Source of the DNA: Bermanella sp034112325
Lineage (GTDB): Bacteria > Pseudomonadota > Gammaproteobacteria > Pseudomonadales > Oceanobacteraceae
Length of the DNA: 26,834 nt
Assembly (NCBI GenBank): GCA_034112325.1
Contig: JAWUVO010000098.1
Coordinates: 1-26,834, forward strand
Reading direction: 5' to 3'
In this document: in pieces, positions 17,647-26,038 of the stretch
Layout: every line of letters starts with the position of its first letter
Numbering within the stretch: position 1 is the first letter of the stretch
Notes under the pieces: model-generated
What the model was told of the DNA's origin: nothing
The model's input: the letters and a program-made list of their open reading frames with translations, nothing else
Database searches by the model: none
Made by a program: the position numbers and the translations under genes

Positions 17647-18097
17647 TTAATAATAATCACAAAAATATTTTGTCGTATTGGCGACTAGACGAATAGGCTA
17701 GATGACTGGGAAAAATAAACTTACTTTTAATTAATGAAAGCAACAGAGTAAAAATAACCACCTCAGAAAAATCCTTGAGTATTTTTACTGACTCAAGATA
17801 ACGCGCTTAGATCTTGAAAAGTTGCTATTTATAAACAGGTCTAAAAATAATTACCTTTGATGAAATAGAATTAAATGACACTCTAATTGATCTACTAATG
17901 TAGAGAATTACCCTTTAAAGTAGGCACTCATTTGTATCAATATTACGCAGTATCCTTAAAATTTAAGGTGTTAAACTAGGGTGTCTATTGTGATTCTATG
18001 TTTTAGTAAGTTGCTGTACTTGGGCATTTCGACACCTTTAAAATATTTAAAAGCGTCTATACTATTGGGGTAAGTTCAGGCGAGAAGGCTAAACTTG
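17647..18097. other. Gene-free AT-rich stretch
   Basis: About 450 bp between the RND remnant and the peroxiredoxin-like gene. I see no credible gene, RNA or terminator on either strand. It may be decayed sequence that was upstream of the lost part of the RND gene. A weak GGTGTT...GGGTGTC pair near 17967-17990 faintly recalls the REP-like element at 26461-26488, but it is too degenerate to call. Confidence 0.5.
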
Positions 18098-18682
18098 TTA
18101 TGTGCGTGCACTCCTTGAATGCTTATTAGCGAAGCCCTTACTTGCAAAATAATCCACCCGCTCAAACGAAATATGATCCCCTGCATCTTTGCCATAATAC
18201 GCTTCTACTATTTTCCCACTTTCGTCAATAAGGAAGTCAGCAGGCATGTTGTTGGCTGTACCAACTCCACCTAACGTCTTTACGCTCCTGACAAAACCAA
18301 CCTTGGACATACCTTTTATCCATACAATGGGGCGTGTAATGACGGCTAGTAGTTTCCTCATAAAAGATTTTTCAATTCTGTAAACTTCATAAACCTCGCG
18401 GTTTGGATCAGCAGCTACAGGAAATGGTCGCGGCCGTGCCAAAACAAACCTTTTTATCTCGGATGGATCGGCTGAGAAGGCTACAACGATTTGTAGGCCA
18501 AGATTATCTAACTTTTTAAATTTATCTGTAAGCTGATACAGATGTAAATTACAGAATGGACATGCGGGATCACGGTAAAATGTCAACAATGTACGTGAGC
18601 CGTGACCAAAGGTTATTATATTACCATCTACGTCTTTCAACTGAACGAGAGGCGCTTCTTGGGGCGACGTTAATCTTGCCAT
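18098..18682 (-). CDS. Peroxiredoxin-like (AhpC/TSA, thioredoxin-fold) protein
   Basis: A 194-residue cytoplasmic thioredoxin-fold protein without a signal peptide. The active-site segment YRDPACPFCNLHL gives a CPFC motif (C41, C44), more like a thioredoxin CxxC than the single peroxidatic cysteine of classic AhpC. Next comes LQIVVAFSADPSEIKRFV, a typical AhpC/TSA segment, and the strand ADFLIDESGKIVEAYYGKDAGDH, where such proteins define the end of the fold. Likely role: thiol-based reduction of peroxides or disulphides; the substrate is unknown. It stands alone between two gene-free stretches, and nothing ties it to the acetate module or to the pigment genes, although a peroxide-handling enzyme near an indigoidine locus is of mild interest. 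Confidence 0.8.
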   Translation of the reverse strand: MARLTSPQEAPLVQLKDVDGNIITFGHGSRTLLTFYRDPACPFCNLHLYQLTDKFKKLDNLGLQIVVAFSADPSEIKRFVLARPRPFPVAADPNREVYEVYRIEKSFMRKLLAVITRPIVWIKGMSKVGFVRSVKTLGGVGTANNMPADFLIDESGKIVEAYYGKDAGDHISFERVDYFASKGFANKHSRSART

Positions 18683-19172
18683 GTTATATTTTCACCTTAA
18701 AATTAAAAATTATGAACCTTAATCGTATAATCACGCGATACGGAGTCTGGTCTATTGATTTGTTAAGACTATTACTCAATATTTATAACAGTACGTTGTA
18801 GTATTACATTTAGTTGCAAGCTTCCTAATATGAATGATAAGTGTGCTAGTACAGTGATTTTAGCAATTAACAAAGTAATTTATAGAATCTACAAAATCTA
18901 CAGAGGACACTGACTCTAATATAAAAATTAGAAGTAAAATGAAGATATTAGGGTGAGCATAATCTTAAAGCACAAATAGGCTGTAGTAATATTTGCTCGA
19001 CGCGCAATTAAGTGTAGGTTGCTGTATTAAATTTTATCGGAATGCTCTACAATTCTAAGAAGCGCAGCTCACATGCAGGCAGAGCTTCATATTTAAAACT
19101 AAACAACAATTAATGCACTAGTTATGTGGCGTTTTAATATTATAAATATTAATTACAAAGTAGGTCGTAGTC
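18683..19172. other. Gene-free stretch holding promoters and a REP-like element
   Basis: About 490 bp between the divergent peroxiredoxin-like and PPTase genes. It must contain both promoters, but I cannot place their hexamers with confidence. The notable content is the repeat at 18898-18932. No gene or RNA is seen. Confidence 0.5.
18898..18932. repeat. REP-like element, left copy
   Basis: Bases 18898-18919 match 26409-26429 at 19 of 22 aligned positions with one gap; the shared core is CTACA-AGG-CACT-ACTCTAA. Directly beside it is an inverted repeat TCTAAT-ATAAAA-ATTAGA (18915-18932). It resembles the small palindromic elements with GTGTCC-type cores that are scattered in marine gammaproteobacteria, often near REP-associated transposases. 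No transposase is in the window. Confidence 0.5.
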
Positions 19173-19885
19173 ATGCAAACGTTTCTATCTAATACCAATC
19201 GTGTAAAAATTACTGGTAGTGATGATGTTTGCTTACAATGCCAATTTAATGTTGATGCTTATCGAGATGAGTTGTTTAATGAATTTAATATTTTATTTCC
19301 TAAATCTTTAGCTAAAGCTGTACCTAAACGTAAAGCTGAGTTTCTTGCAGGAAGAGTTGTCGCTCGGGAAACAATGAAATTAATGGCGCTTCCTTTGGTA
19401 AATATTCCAATTGGTATAAATAGAGCTCCGCATTGGCCAGAAGGTGTTGCGGGGTCCATCTCTCACAGTAATAATCTGGCATTTTGTTTAATAAGTAAAA
19501 AAAAACTGGCGTAGGCATAGATTATGAAAAATTTATTTCTGATGAAGACTCAGCTGATATTCAGAGATCTATTGTTAATGAAAATGAAGTCAGATTATTT
19601 AGTGAAGTAAGCTCTGATTATAATAAAGTATTAACGTTGGCCTTTTCAGCGAAAGAGTCACTTTTTAAAGCGTTATATTTTTCAGTAAAAAAGTATTTTG
19701 ATTTCCTTGATGTAACTATAATTTCTTTTCAAGATAAACCATCTACTGATAGTTCATCTTTTTTAAGTTTAACTTTGGAATTAAATATTGATTTAAATGA
19801 GAGTATAGGCAAAGGAAGAATCTTTAAGATATCTTATCAATGGCAAGATGAAGGTGTGCTTACTTTCATAAGCGTTAATGTTTAA
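19173..19885 (+). pseudogene. EntD/Sfp-type 4'-phosphopantetheinyl transferase, split by a frameshift at A9
   Basis: The first frame (113 codons, ATG at 19173) has the family motifs PKRKAEFLAGRVVARETM, the substrate-contact proline region RAPHWPEGVAGSISHSNN and ...FCLIS, then stops at TAG 19512-19514. The second frame resumes with TGVGIDYEKF (the magnesium-binding D and E) and FSAKESLFKALY, ending at 19885. The join is a run of nine A (19497-19505). Re-reading one A (-1) gives an uninterrupted enzyme of about 237 residues. The enzyme would load coenzyme A's phosphopantetheine onto carrier domains, here most likely Ser963 of the indigoidine-type NRPS at 22232-26038. The second part has no credible start of its own. 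The gene may be dead, phase-variable, expressed by slippage at the A run, or hit by a homopolymer sequencing error. Confidence 0.85.
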
Positions 19886-19917
19886 AATTGAGGAATTGAG
19901 GAATTGAGGAATTGAGC
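19886..19917. repeat. 8-bp tandem repeat, four units
   Basis: AATTGAGG is repeated three times and followed by AATTGAGC, starting one base after the PPTase stop codon. Outside any gene, it could vary in copy number but would not change a reading frame. Confidence 0.9.
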
Positions 19918-19933
19918 AATAAAGCCTGAAAAC

Positions 19934-19964
19934 TACATTTTATACTTAAAACTCTTATAATGTA
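19934..19964. terminator. Weak bidirectional hairpin
   Basis: TACATTTTATA (19934-19944) pairs imperfectly with TATAATGTA (19956-19964), with a short T-rich stretch after it, between the facing ends of the PPTase and VOC genes. The stem is AT-rich and therefore weak. Confidence 0.35.
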
Positions 19965-19975
19965 ATTTTACCTGT

Positions 19976-20380
19976 TTACATTCGGCATCTTAATTCAACA
20001 TCATTTCCTTCAGGGTCTTTTATATAAATCGAATTACCTTCGCCTTGTGCCCCAAATCTACTTTCAAACTCACCAACTTCTATTCCACTTTCTTTAAGAT
20101 AAGTAATAATATCTTTTTCTGGAACAGGTTTGATTTGTAAGCAAAAATGATCAATATTTCTTTCGGACTGAGTTGGCGCACCGCCACCCATAGCGCCAAG
20201 TCTGCTATCAACCACGACTAAATCGATAAGCGCGCTACCTGCTCGAAGTTGAGTAAGGCCAGTTTCTACGGGGGTCTCTCGCTCAATAGTGCAGCTTAAC
20301 ACCTTGGTATAAAAATCAATCATTTCCTTGATTTTTGTTGTTCTTAATACGATGTGATCTATTGCTAGAACTTCTAACAT
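19976..20380 (-). CDS. VOC-superfamily (glyoxalase/dioxygenase-fold) protein
   Basis: A 134-residue protein made of two beta-alpha-beta-beta-beta modules of the vicinal oxygen chelate fold. The first starts AIDHIVLRTTKIKEMIDFYTKVL, with likely metal ligand H9. The second starts RNIDHFCLQI (H78) and ends IYIKDPEGNDVELRC (E129), a classic closing motif. The segment GLTQLRAGSALIDLV is typical of a subgroup close to glyoxalase/bleomycin-resistance and fosfomycin-resistance proteins; the substrate cannot be told. A good AAAGGAT ribosome site precedes the ATG. It lies 38 bp after the cysteine-synthase homologue on the same strand, so the two are probably co-transcribed. The pairing with a sulphur enzyme may point to a thiol-linked reaction, but that is speculation. 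Confidence 0.85.
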   Translation of the reverse strand: MLEVLAIDHIVLRTTKIKEMIDFYTKVLSCTIERETPVETGLTQLRAGSALIDLVVVDSRLGAMGGGAPTQSERNIDHFCLQIKPVPEKDIITYLKESGIEVGEFESRFGAQGEGNSIYIKDPEGNDVELRCRM

Positions 20381-20418
20381 TTATATATCCTTTTTAGCTT
20401 TACGTTTAATTTTTATTA

Positions 20419-21357
20419 TTAAAGGTCGTCAATATCCCATAAAGGCGTACTTAAATAACGCTCTCCACCAGAGGGAAACAACGTAACAATATTTTTCCCT
20501 TCATTTTCAGCACGTTTAGCTAGCTCAATGGCACCGTAAAGTGAAGCCCCTGTTGAAATACCGCCAAAAACTCCTTCTTCCCGAAGTAAATAACGCGCCA
20601 TGGTAAACGCATCTTGATCTTGAATAATGATGGCTTCATCAATTAGCGATACGTCAGTCGTTTTGGCGATAAAGCCTGCATTTAATCCTTGAATTTTATG
20701 AAGGCCAGGTTCACCACCTGATAATAAAGCACAATTTTCAGGCTCTACTGCGACAATTTTTATCAGAGGATTTTGCTCTTTTAGATATCGTCCTACACCA
20801 GAAATGGTACCACCTGTACCAAGTCCGGTAACAAAAATATCTATATCACCTTCCATATCTCGCCAAATTTCCATGCCAGTGGTTTCATAGTGGGCCTGTG
20901 GATTACCCATATTATCAAATTGCATTGGAGACCAAGCATCAGGTATTGTTTCTAATAACTCTTTTACTTTAGCAATAACTGCGGCAAAGCCGTCAGCTCC
21001 TGGTGTTCTTACTACTTCAACGCCCTGGGCTTTAAGCACTTTAACGCGTTCAATACTCATTGTATCAGCGAGCACCACCATGGTTCTGTAACCCATCTGC
21101 TTGGCAACAAGGCCTAAGCCAATTCCTGTATTGCCAGAGGTAGCTTCTATGATTACCGATTTACTTGGTTCAATTAGTCCTTCTTTTTCTGCATTATTTA
21201 TCATTGATAATGCGATGCGGTCTTTAACGCTAGACATCGGATTGTACATTTCTAATTTTGCGTAAATATTTCCAGGTAAATGATTAGAAATCTTATTCAA
21301 TTTAATCATTGGGGTATTACCAATTAACTCGATAATATTATTATAAATTTTTGTCAT
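20419..21357 (-). CDS. cysK: Cysteine synthase / O-acetylserine sulfhydrylase homologue (PLP enzyme)
   Basis: A 312-residue fold-type II PLP enzyme, close to the usual CysK/CysM length. The PLP lysine is in NPMSSVKDR, the substrate loop is TSGNTGIG, the phosphate-binding loop is GTGGTISGVG, and the late serine-binding motif is GGISTGAS. SGGEPGLHKIQGLNAGF and the C-terminal FPSGGERYLSTPLW are also typical of CysK. Reaction in the family: O-acetylserine plus sulphide gives cysteine. The segment VVLADTMSIERVKVLKAQG departs from the common TMPETMSIERRK form, so it may be a paralogue with a changed substrate rather than the housekeeping enzyme. It has AAGAG upstream of the ATG, precedes the VOC gene in a likely operon, and is divergent from the GNAT gene. 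The symbol reflects homology, not proven function. Confidence 0.88.
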   Translation of the reverse strand: MTKIYNNIIELIGNTPMIKLNKISNHLPGNIYAKLEMYNPMSSVKDRIALSMINNAEKEGLIEPSKSVIIEATSGNTGIGLGLVAKQMGYRTMVVLADTMSIERVKVLKAQGVEVVRTPGADGFAAVIAKVKELLETIPDAWSPMQFDNMGNPQAHYETTGMEIWRDMEGDIDIFVTGLGTGGTISGVGRYLKEQNPLIKIVAVEPENCALLSGGEPGLHKIQGLNAGFIAKTTDVSLIDEAIIIQDQDAFTMARYLLREEGVFGGISTGASLYGAIELAKRAENEGKNIVTLFPSGGERYLSTPLWDIDDL

Positions 21358-21368
21358 ATTAATCTCTT

Positions 21369-21388
21369 GATCACTACCACAGTTGATC
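21369..21388. promoter_or_regulatory. Inverted repeat upstream of the cysK-like gene
   Basis: GATCA-N10-TGATC lies 12 bases before the cysK-like ATG and would cover its leader. It could be an operator for a dimeric repressor. No matching regulator is in the window. Confidence 0.25.
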
Positions 21389-21544
21389 GGCTAGTATTTA
21401 TTTACACGTGGTAAGTATGAGCTTATAAGTTGGATCTAACTAAGGTACTATTTCATTTATTATAAATAATATGTGCAACGATACTATTTAATACAATAAC
21501 TTACTTTCTAATAACTGCTAATATTTTAGCTAAAGGCAAGCTCA

Positions 21545-21955
21545 ATGAATGATTACCTGTTAAAAGATAATATCTTAGATACCCAAGCAGTCATTCGATT
21601 ACGATCTTCGGTTGGTTGGGATAGCTTAAGCGAAACAACCTTAACCAAAGCACTTTCTAATTCAATTTTCTTTGCCAGTATCTGGCATCAAGGCCAAGCA
21701 GTTGCTATGGGCCGCATTGTTGGTGATGGCCATCAATATTTTTATCTCCAAGATATGATTGTTAACCCAGCCCATCAAAAAATGGGTTTATGCCAACGTA
21801 TCACTGAACATTTGGTTAGCCAAGTAAAAAGTATTGCTGAACCTGGCGCCTTTTTTGGATTAATGGCTGCTGCAGATGTTGCTGGTGTTTATCAAAAATA
21901 TGGTTTTGTTGAACGTCCAGCTAATATGCCTGGCATGGCTATGCCCATCAGTTAA
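21545..21955 (+). CDS. GNAT-family N-acetyltransferase
   Basis: A 136-residue single-domain acetyltransferase. The acetyl-CoA-binding strand and loop read YLQDMIVNPAHQKMGLCQRI, a slightly altered form of the Q/R-x-x-G-x-G/A motif (QKMGLC). The helix-strand end is VYQKYGFVERPANMPGMAM, typical of small GNAT enzymes of this group. The substrate is unknown. An AAAGG ribosome site precedes the ATG. It stands alone, divergent from the cysK-like gene and convergent with the tautomerase gene, and shares a bidirectional terminator with the latter. A role in modifying an amine linked to the pigment pathway, or in self-protection, is possible from position only. Confidence 0.85.
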   Translation: MNDYLLKDNILDTQAVIRLRSSVGWDSLSETTLTKALSNSIFFASIWHQGQAVAMGRIVGDGHQYFYLQDMIVNPAHQKMGLCQRITEHLVSQVKSIAEPGAFFGLMAAADVAGVYQKYGFVERPANMPGMAMPIS

Positions 21956-21969
21956 CTTTTGCAACAGCT

Positions 21970-21998
21970 AAAATACCTGATTAATACTCAGGTGTTTT
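21970..21998. terminator. Bidirectional terminator between GNAT and tautomerase genes
   Basis: AAAATACCTGA (21970-21980) pairs with TCAGGTGTTTT (21988-21998) around a seven-base loop, with one G-T pair. It gives an A-tract on one side and a T-tract on the other in both directions. The stop codon of the tautomerase gene lies in the loop. Confidence 0.75.
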
Positions 21999-22202
21999 AA
22001 TTAAGGTATCTTTTCGCCCGACAATTTCCGGAAGGTACACTTGCTCGTTCCAAACGTCTGGCTCTACCGGCTCTACGGCAATAGAGACAACACTTTCATC
22101 ACAACCAACAATTGTAGTTATCGCTTCTGTGATGCTTTTAGCTAAAGCAATATGTTGCTCTTCACTTAGTGAAGGGAAGTGTTTAATATTTATATGTGGC
22201 AT
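21981..22202 (-). CDS. pptA: PptA-like tautomerase (4-oxalocrotonate tautomerase superfamily)
   Basis: A 73-residue protein beginning MPHINIKHFP. Proline 2 becomes the catalytic N-terminal proline after methionine removal. Length and sequence (MPHI-IK-FP start, SISIA-like middle VVSIAVEPVEPDVW, end LIKTPEY) are close to E. coli PptA (YdcE, 77 residues), a keto-enol tautomerase of unknown physiological substrate. It starts 29 bp after the stop of the indigoidine-type NRPS on the same strand, with no terminator between, so it is probably in the same operon. Indigoidine formation passes through keto/enol and imine/enamine forms of a glutamine-derived ring, so a tailoring or clearing role is an attractive but untested idea. 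Confidence 0.85.
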   Translation of the reverse strand: MPHINIKHFPSLSEEQHIALAKSITEAITTIVGCDESVVSIAVEPVEPDVWNEQVYLPEIVGRKDTLIKTPEY

Positions 22203-22231
22203 TTTTCTTCCTTTAAATAATAATCAATTTA

Positions 22232-25200
22232 CTATAAAACAGCGACAAGTTGGTCTATGTGTGTTGTTTTAAGCATGCTGTAATGGTTTGCTTCAATTTG
22301 TTCTATCACTGGCTCAATGGTAGAAAAAGCGTCATTATTTTCAATAAATGAATAGTCATCACCCGTCGCTTTAATGATTTTAATCGGCGCCTTTAATTGT
22401 CGCTGCTTGAGCTCGTTAAACGTGTACTTAAATTCGAAAGTCATTGTCACTATATCAATAATCCTCATAACTAAACCAGTTTCTAATTGATTATTCAACC
22501 CGCAAATAAAGTTAATAAACTTTTCTTTAGTGTCAACAACAGCTAAGCACTTAACTAATGAATCACTCTTTATTGTCCCCATGAATACTGAATACAATAT
22601 AGTTAAAAACTTTTTATTGGTAAAGGTTGCTTCGCTATCTTGGGTTAAGTGCTGTTCGTCATTTAATGTGGGTGAGCCTGGAGCAATTAAGTATAAGTTT
22701 TCAACTACATCGCCGGCTTGCTCTAATTGATAACAGGCCTCAAAAGCAACTCGGGCACCAAATGAATAACCCCATAAGGTATAAGGGCCATCACCCTGAT
22801 TTTGCTTTATCATAGCAACATCTTTGGCAGCCATTTCACTGATGGTTTTGTAAGGAATTTCTCCGCTATTAATTCCGTATGCTTGGATACCAAAAAAAGC
22901 TCGGTCGGTACCCATTTTTTCAGCTAGTAATCGTAAATTCATACAATAGCCTCCCAATCCTGGCCAACAATATATTGGGCTTTTCTTTCCTTTACTCTGA
23001 AAAGGGACTAAACGTGAGGCTAAATCAGTCTCTTTTTTATTAATAGCTTGTGCTATTTTTTGAATAGTAGGGGAGGAAAAAACTATTTGTAACGGTAAGT
23101 CGCAGCATAAAATTGTATTAATTTTATTGATAACACTAACAGCAATCAGTGAATTCCCACCGAGTTCAAAGAAGTCAGCATCAACCGAAATTGAGTCTCT
23201 CTTCAGTCCTTTTTTCCAGATTTCTAATACAGCACGCTCAATGTCATTTGAAGGTTCTATATGTTCTTCACTGACACAATCAGACTCTAATGCAAGTAAG
23301 GCTTTAGTATCTATCTTTCCATTAACCGTTAATGGCATTTTATCGATAACTTTAATGGTATTTGGCATCATATGAGTTGGCAGAAACTTGACCAGATCAT
23401 CTTGAATAATTTCTGATGGTCCTTTCATATGAACTAAATCTTCGTTCATACCGTCACTTTGTATTTGCATATCGCTGATAAGACCGCCAATAAAGAAATA
23501 TGATGGGCCTACATCTTTATTTAGAATATGTTTAATTCGCTTTGCTGATGGCAGGTTATTACCTGTTTTTGAACTATAGCCAGAAGACATGAAGCCAATA
23601 TTTAAATCGTTCATTTGCAATGATTGTAACTTACGACCTAAGTTAATGTACCCCAGCCAATCTTGATCTGTTGTACTTAAAACAGAAATACCGAATGAAG
23701 CTCTTTCATAAACAGATTGATTAATAGCGATTACATGCTTTTTTAAAATTATCTCACTTGATACGAATACTAACTGACCGTCTTCATATAAATATTTACC
23801 AGCTTTAAGATCTGACACTTGCCCAGGATGAGCTTGTAAATACAAACAGACATCGTCACTCATTACTTCTTTTGTTCCTGACACTATATTAAAGCTACCA
23901 AGATAATAATCGTTCTGTGCGACCTCAAGCAACTCGATGGTTTCGGGCAAGAAATCACTAGGTTGAATGCTTAAGCCATATATTGGTAAGATATTTTCGA
24001 AATAACCAACCATATGGCCAGCTTCCATTTCTAATACTTCTAAAATATTATTTTTATAAATAGGTTCGATAGCCGATTTTTTTCCAACAAAATGTACTTT
24101 ACATTGCACTGTACCGCTATCTTCTTTCTCAGCAACCAAGATTAGTTGGTGGTGTACTGGATGGTAATAGTAATAACCTGGAGCAAGGTTTCCAATACTA
24201 TTTATTTCAAGATACATTTGAGTTGCGTACAATGCTCCCGGAGACGCATAACCATATTTAGGTAGTAATCTTTTCTCTGAAAGATACTGTCCAAAATATC
24301 GTAGAATCTCACCAAATTCATCATAGTTAAGATCGGATAATTTTGCATAATGGTCGTAATTTACTTTGCTGGTAAGTACATTAAGAATGTCTTGTTTGGT
24401 GATCTTTCCACCGTCAAAAAAGCGATAACTTTTTCGGGCAAAAACCAGTTTTTTCTGTTGTTTAGTGGCTATTTTTCCGGGCAAGTTAATAGTTGATTTA
24501 TTAACATTGTCAGTATCTTTGCGGCAACCTATATTGGTTAGCTGCATTTTAACTTGGCTACGGCTTTTCTTAGATTGATGATGGGAATCATGGTTTCCTT
24601 GATCCATCAATGCCGCTTCTCTGGGGTTTAATTCAATCATTGATATTAGGTTTTGGTAACCGGTATATTCATTCTTTTTCAAAAATACCGCTGCGCTATT
24701 TACCCAGTCGTGCGTTTCTATTATGGATTTAATTTCATCTAGCTCAACGCGATACCCTCGAAGCTTAACTTGATTATCAATTCTTCCAGAATATTGCACC
24801 GAACCATTTTTATTCCAATAAGCTAAATCACCCGTTTTGTAGAGTGTTTGGCTTATTTCTTCGCCATCAAAAAAATGAGTGACAAAAGACTTGGCCGTTA
24901 AATCTTCACGGTTCAAATAACCTCTGGCTAAGCCTACGCCAGCAATATAAAGCTCGCCTATATCACCATCATTCACAGGCTTCTTGTTTTTATCAAGAAT
25001 ATAATACTGTGTATTTTGTATCGGTGTACCAATAGAGACCGTGTCTGCACTATCTTGAATGTCTTTCATATCAAAAATATGAGCCGAACTGTTTATAGTA
25101 CATTCAGTTGGCCCATATAAATTAATAATGCGGCAATTAGGTAACTGCTCTGATAATTCAATGGCAAGGTGTTTTGACAAAGCTTCACCTCCACTAAATA

Positions 25201-26038
25201 TTTGATTGAGAGTGAAACATTGTGTGAATTTTTCAACATCGAGTAATGCGAGTAGTAATGTAGGCACACCCTGTAAAATTGATACGCCATTACGGATCAT
25301 AGTATCTACAAGCTTCTCTGGATTCTTATAGATACCAGGTTCACCCATTATCACATGAGCTCCGCAACATGGAGCCAAAATTTCCCACTGAGCGGCATCA
25401 AAGCTCATTGGTGTTTTCTGTAGAACAACACTTGTACAATCTAATGAGAATTTATTTGATAACCAGTCCATTTGGTTGGCAATACTTTTGTGTTCAATCA
25501 TTACCCCTTTCGGTTTACCCGTACTGCCCGAGGTGTAAATTACATACGCTAAGTTATCAGGTGAAGCATGCTGTGCCAGCATACAATATTGAGGTTTTTC
25601 ATTGGTACTGTAGAAATGAGCGATCTGTGAAAATGTTATTAATACGACATCATCTAAAACTAAGGCAGTCAAACGTTCAATTAACTCATCTTGCGCGACA
25701 ATGATTTTACACTGGCTGTTTTTCAGCATGTATCTTAAGCGATCATCCGGATACTCTGGTGACAGAGGTAAATAAGCTGCGCCCGACTGTAAGATACCCC
25801 ACACACCAACCATAAGCTCAATCGAAGGATCTACAAATAAACCAACGCATTCATCTAAGCTTACTTCCTGCTGTTGTAAATATAGCGCAAGAGCTAAACT
25901 TTTTTCACCAAGCTGCTGATAACTAATATTTGTATCTTGGAAGGAAACCGCGATATTTGGTCCTTGTTGCTCTATTTGGCTGCGAAATAAGTCAACAATA
26001 TTATCGCCACTGTGGCAATTCGATTTTAGCTGTATCAC
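22232..26038 (-). CDS. indC: Indigoidine synthetase-type NRPS (A-Ox-PCP-TE)
   Basis: A 1268-residue single-module NRPS with GTG start; an in-frame stop lies seven codons upstream, so no longer form is possible. Adenylation domain about 12-470: YVIYTSGSTGKPKGV (166-179), SFDAAQWEI (selectivity Asp214), NLYGPTECTIN, LYKTGDLAYW, GRIDNQVKLRGYRVELDE. A flavin-dependent oxidase is inserted at about 470-880: FARKSYRFFDGG, YGYASPGALYATQ, LAPGYYYYHPVHHQL, NNILEVLEMEAGHMVG and GFMSSGYSSKTGN. Then come A10 (LTVNGKID, K908), the carrier site FFELGGNSL (Ser963), and a thioesterase with WGYSFGA (Ser1092) and NHYSML (H1252). Order, length and motifs match BpsA/IndC/IgiD, which oxidise and cyclise two L-glutamines into blue indigoidine, using FMN and a PPTase-loaded carrier. 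It is followed by pptA. IndA and IndB, common partners, are not present here. Confidence 0.95.
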   Translation of the reverse strand: MIQLKSNCHSGDNIVDLFRSQIEQQGPNIAVSFQDTNISYQQLGEKSLALALYLQQQEVSLDECVGLFVDPSIELMVGVWGILQSGAAYLPLSPEYPDDRLRYMLKNSQCKIIVAQDELIERLTALVLDDVVLITFSQIAHFYSTNEKPQYCMLAQHASPDNLAYVIYTSGSTGKPKGVMIEHKSIANQMDWLSNKFSLDCTSVVLQKTPMSFDAAQWEILAPCCGAHVIMGEPGIYKNPEKLVDTMIRNGVSILQGVPTLLLALLDVEKFTQCFTLNQIFSGGEALSKHLAIELSEQLPNCRIINLYGPTECTINSSAHIFDMKDIQDSADTVSIGTPIQNTQYYILDKNKKPVNDGDIGELYIAGVGLARGYLNREDLTAKSFVTHFFDGEEISQTLYKTGDLAYWNKNGSVQYSGRIDNQVKLRGYRVELDEIKSIIETHDWVNSAAVFLKKNEYTGYQNLISMIELNPREAALMDQGNHDSHHQSKKSRSQVKMQLTNIGCRKDTDNVNKSTINLPGKIATKQQKKLVFARKSYRFFDGGKITKQDILNVLTSKVNYDHYAKLSDLNYDEFGEILRYFGQYLSEKRLLPKYGYASPGALYATQMYLEINSIGNLAPGYYYYHPVHHQLILVAEKEDSGTVQCKVHFVGKKSAIEPIYKNNILEVLEMEAGHMVGYFENILPIYGLSIQPSDFLPETIELLEVAQNDYYLGSFNIVSGTKEVMSDDVCLYLQAHPGQVSDLKAGKYLYEDGQLVFVSSEIILKKHVIAINQSVYERASFGISVLSTTDQDWLGYINLGRKLQSLQMNDLNIGFMSSGYSSKTGNNLPSAKRIKHILNKDVGPSYFFIGGLISDMQIQSDGMNEDLVHMKGPSEIIQDDLVKFLPTHMMPNTIKVIDKMPLTVNGKIDTKALLALESDCVSEEHIEPSNDIERAVLEIWKKGLKRDSISVDADFFELGGNSLIAVSVINKINTILCCDLPLQIVFSSPTIQKIAQAINKKETDLASRLVPFQSKGKKSPIYCWPGLGGYCMNLRLLAEKMGTDRAFFGIQAYGINSGEIPYKTISEMAAKDVAMIKQNQGDGPYTLWGYSFGARVAFEACYQLEQAGDVVENLYLIAPGSPTLNDEQHLTQDSEATFTNKKFLTILYSVFMGTIKSDSLVKCLAVVDTKEKFINFICGLNNQLETGLVMRIIDIVTMTFEFKYTFNELKQRQLKAPIKIIKATGDDYSFIENNDAFSTIEPVIEQIEANHYSMLKTTHIDQLVAVL

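Noticed and set aside
17685..17700. CTAGAC-GAAT-AGGCTA near the RND remnant
   Set aside because: The right arm matches the dyad poorly and no intact gene starts downstream.
17967..17990. GGTGTT...GGGTGTC as a third copy of the REP-like element
   Set aside because: Only short, scattered matches to the copy at 26461-26488; no hairpin.
19637..19885. Separate small gene for the second half of the PPTase
   Set aside because: No proper start or ribosome site; the motifs show that it is the rest of the upstream enzyme in a shifted frame.
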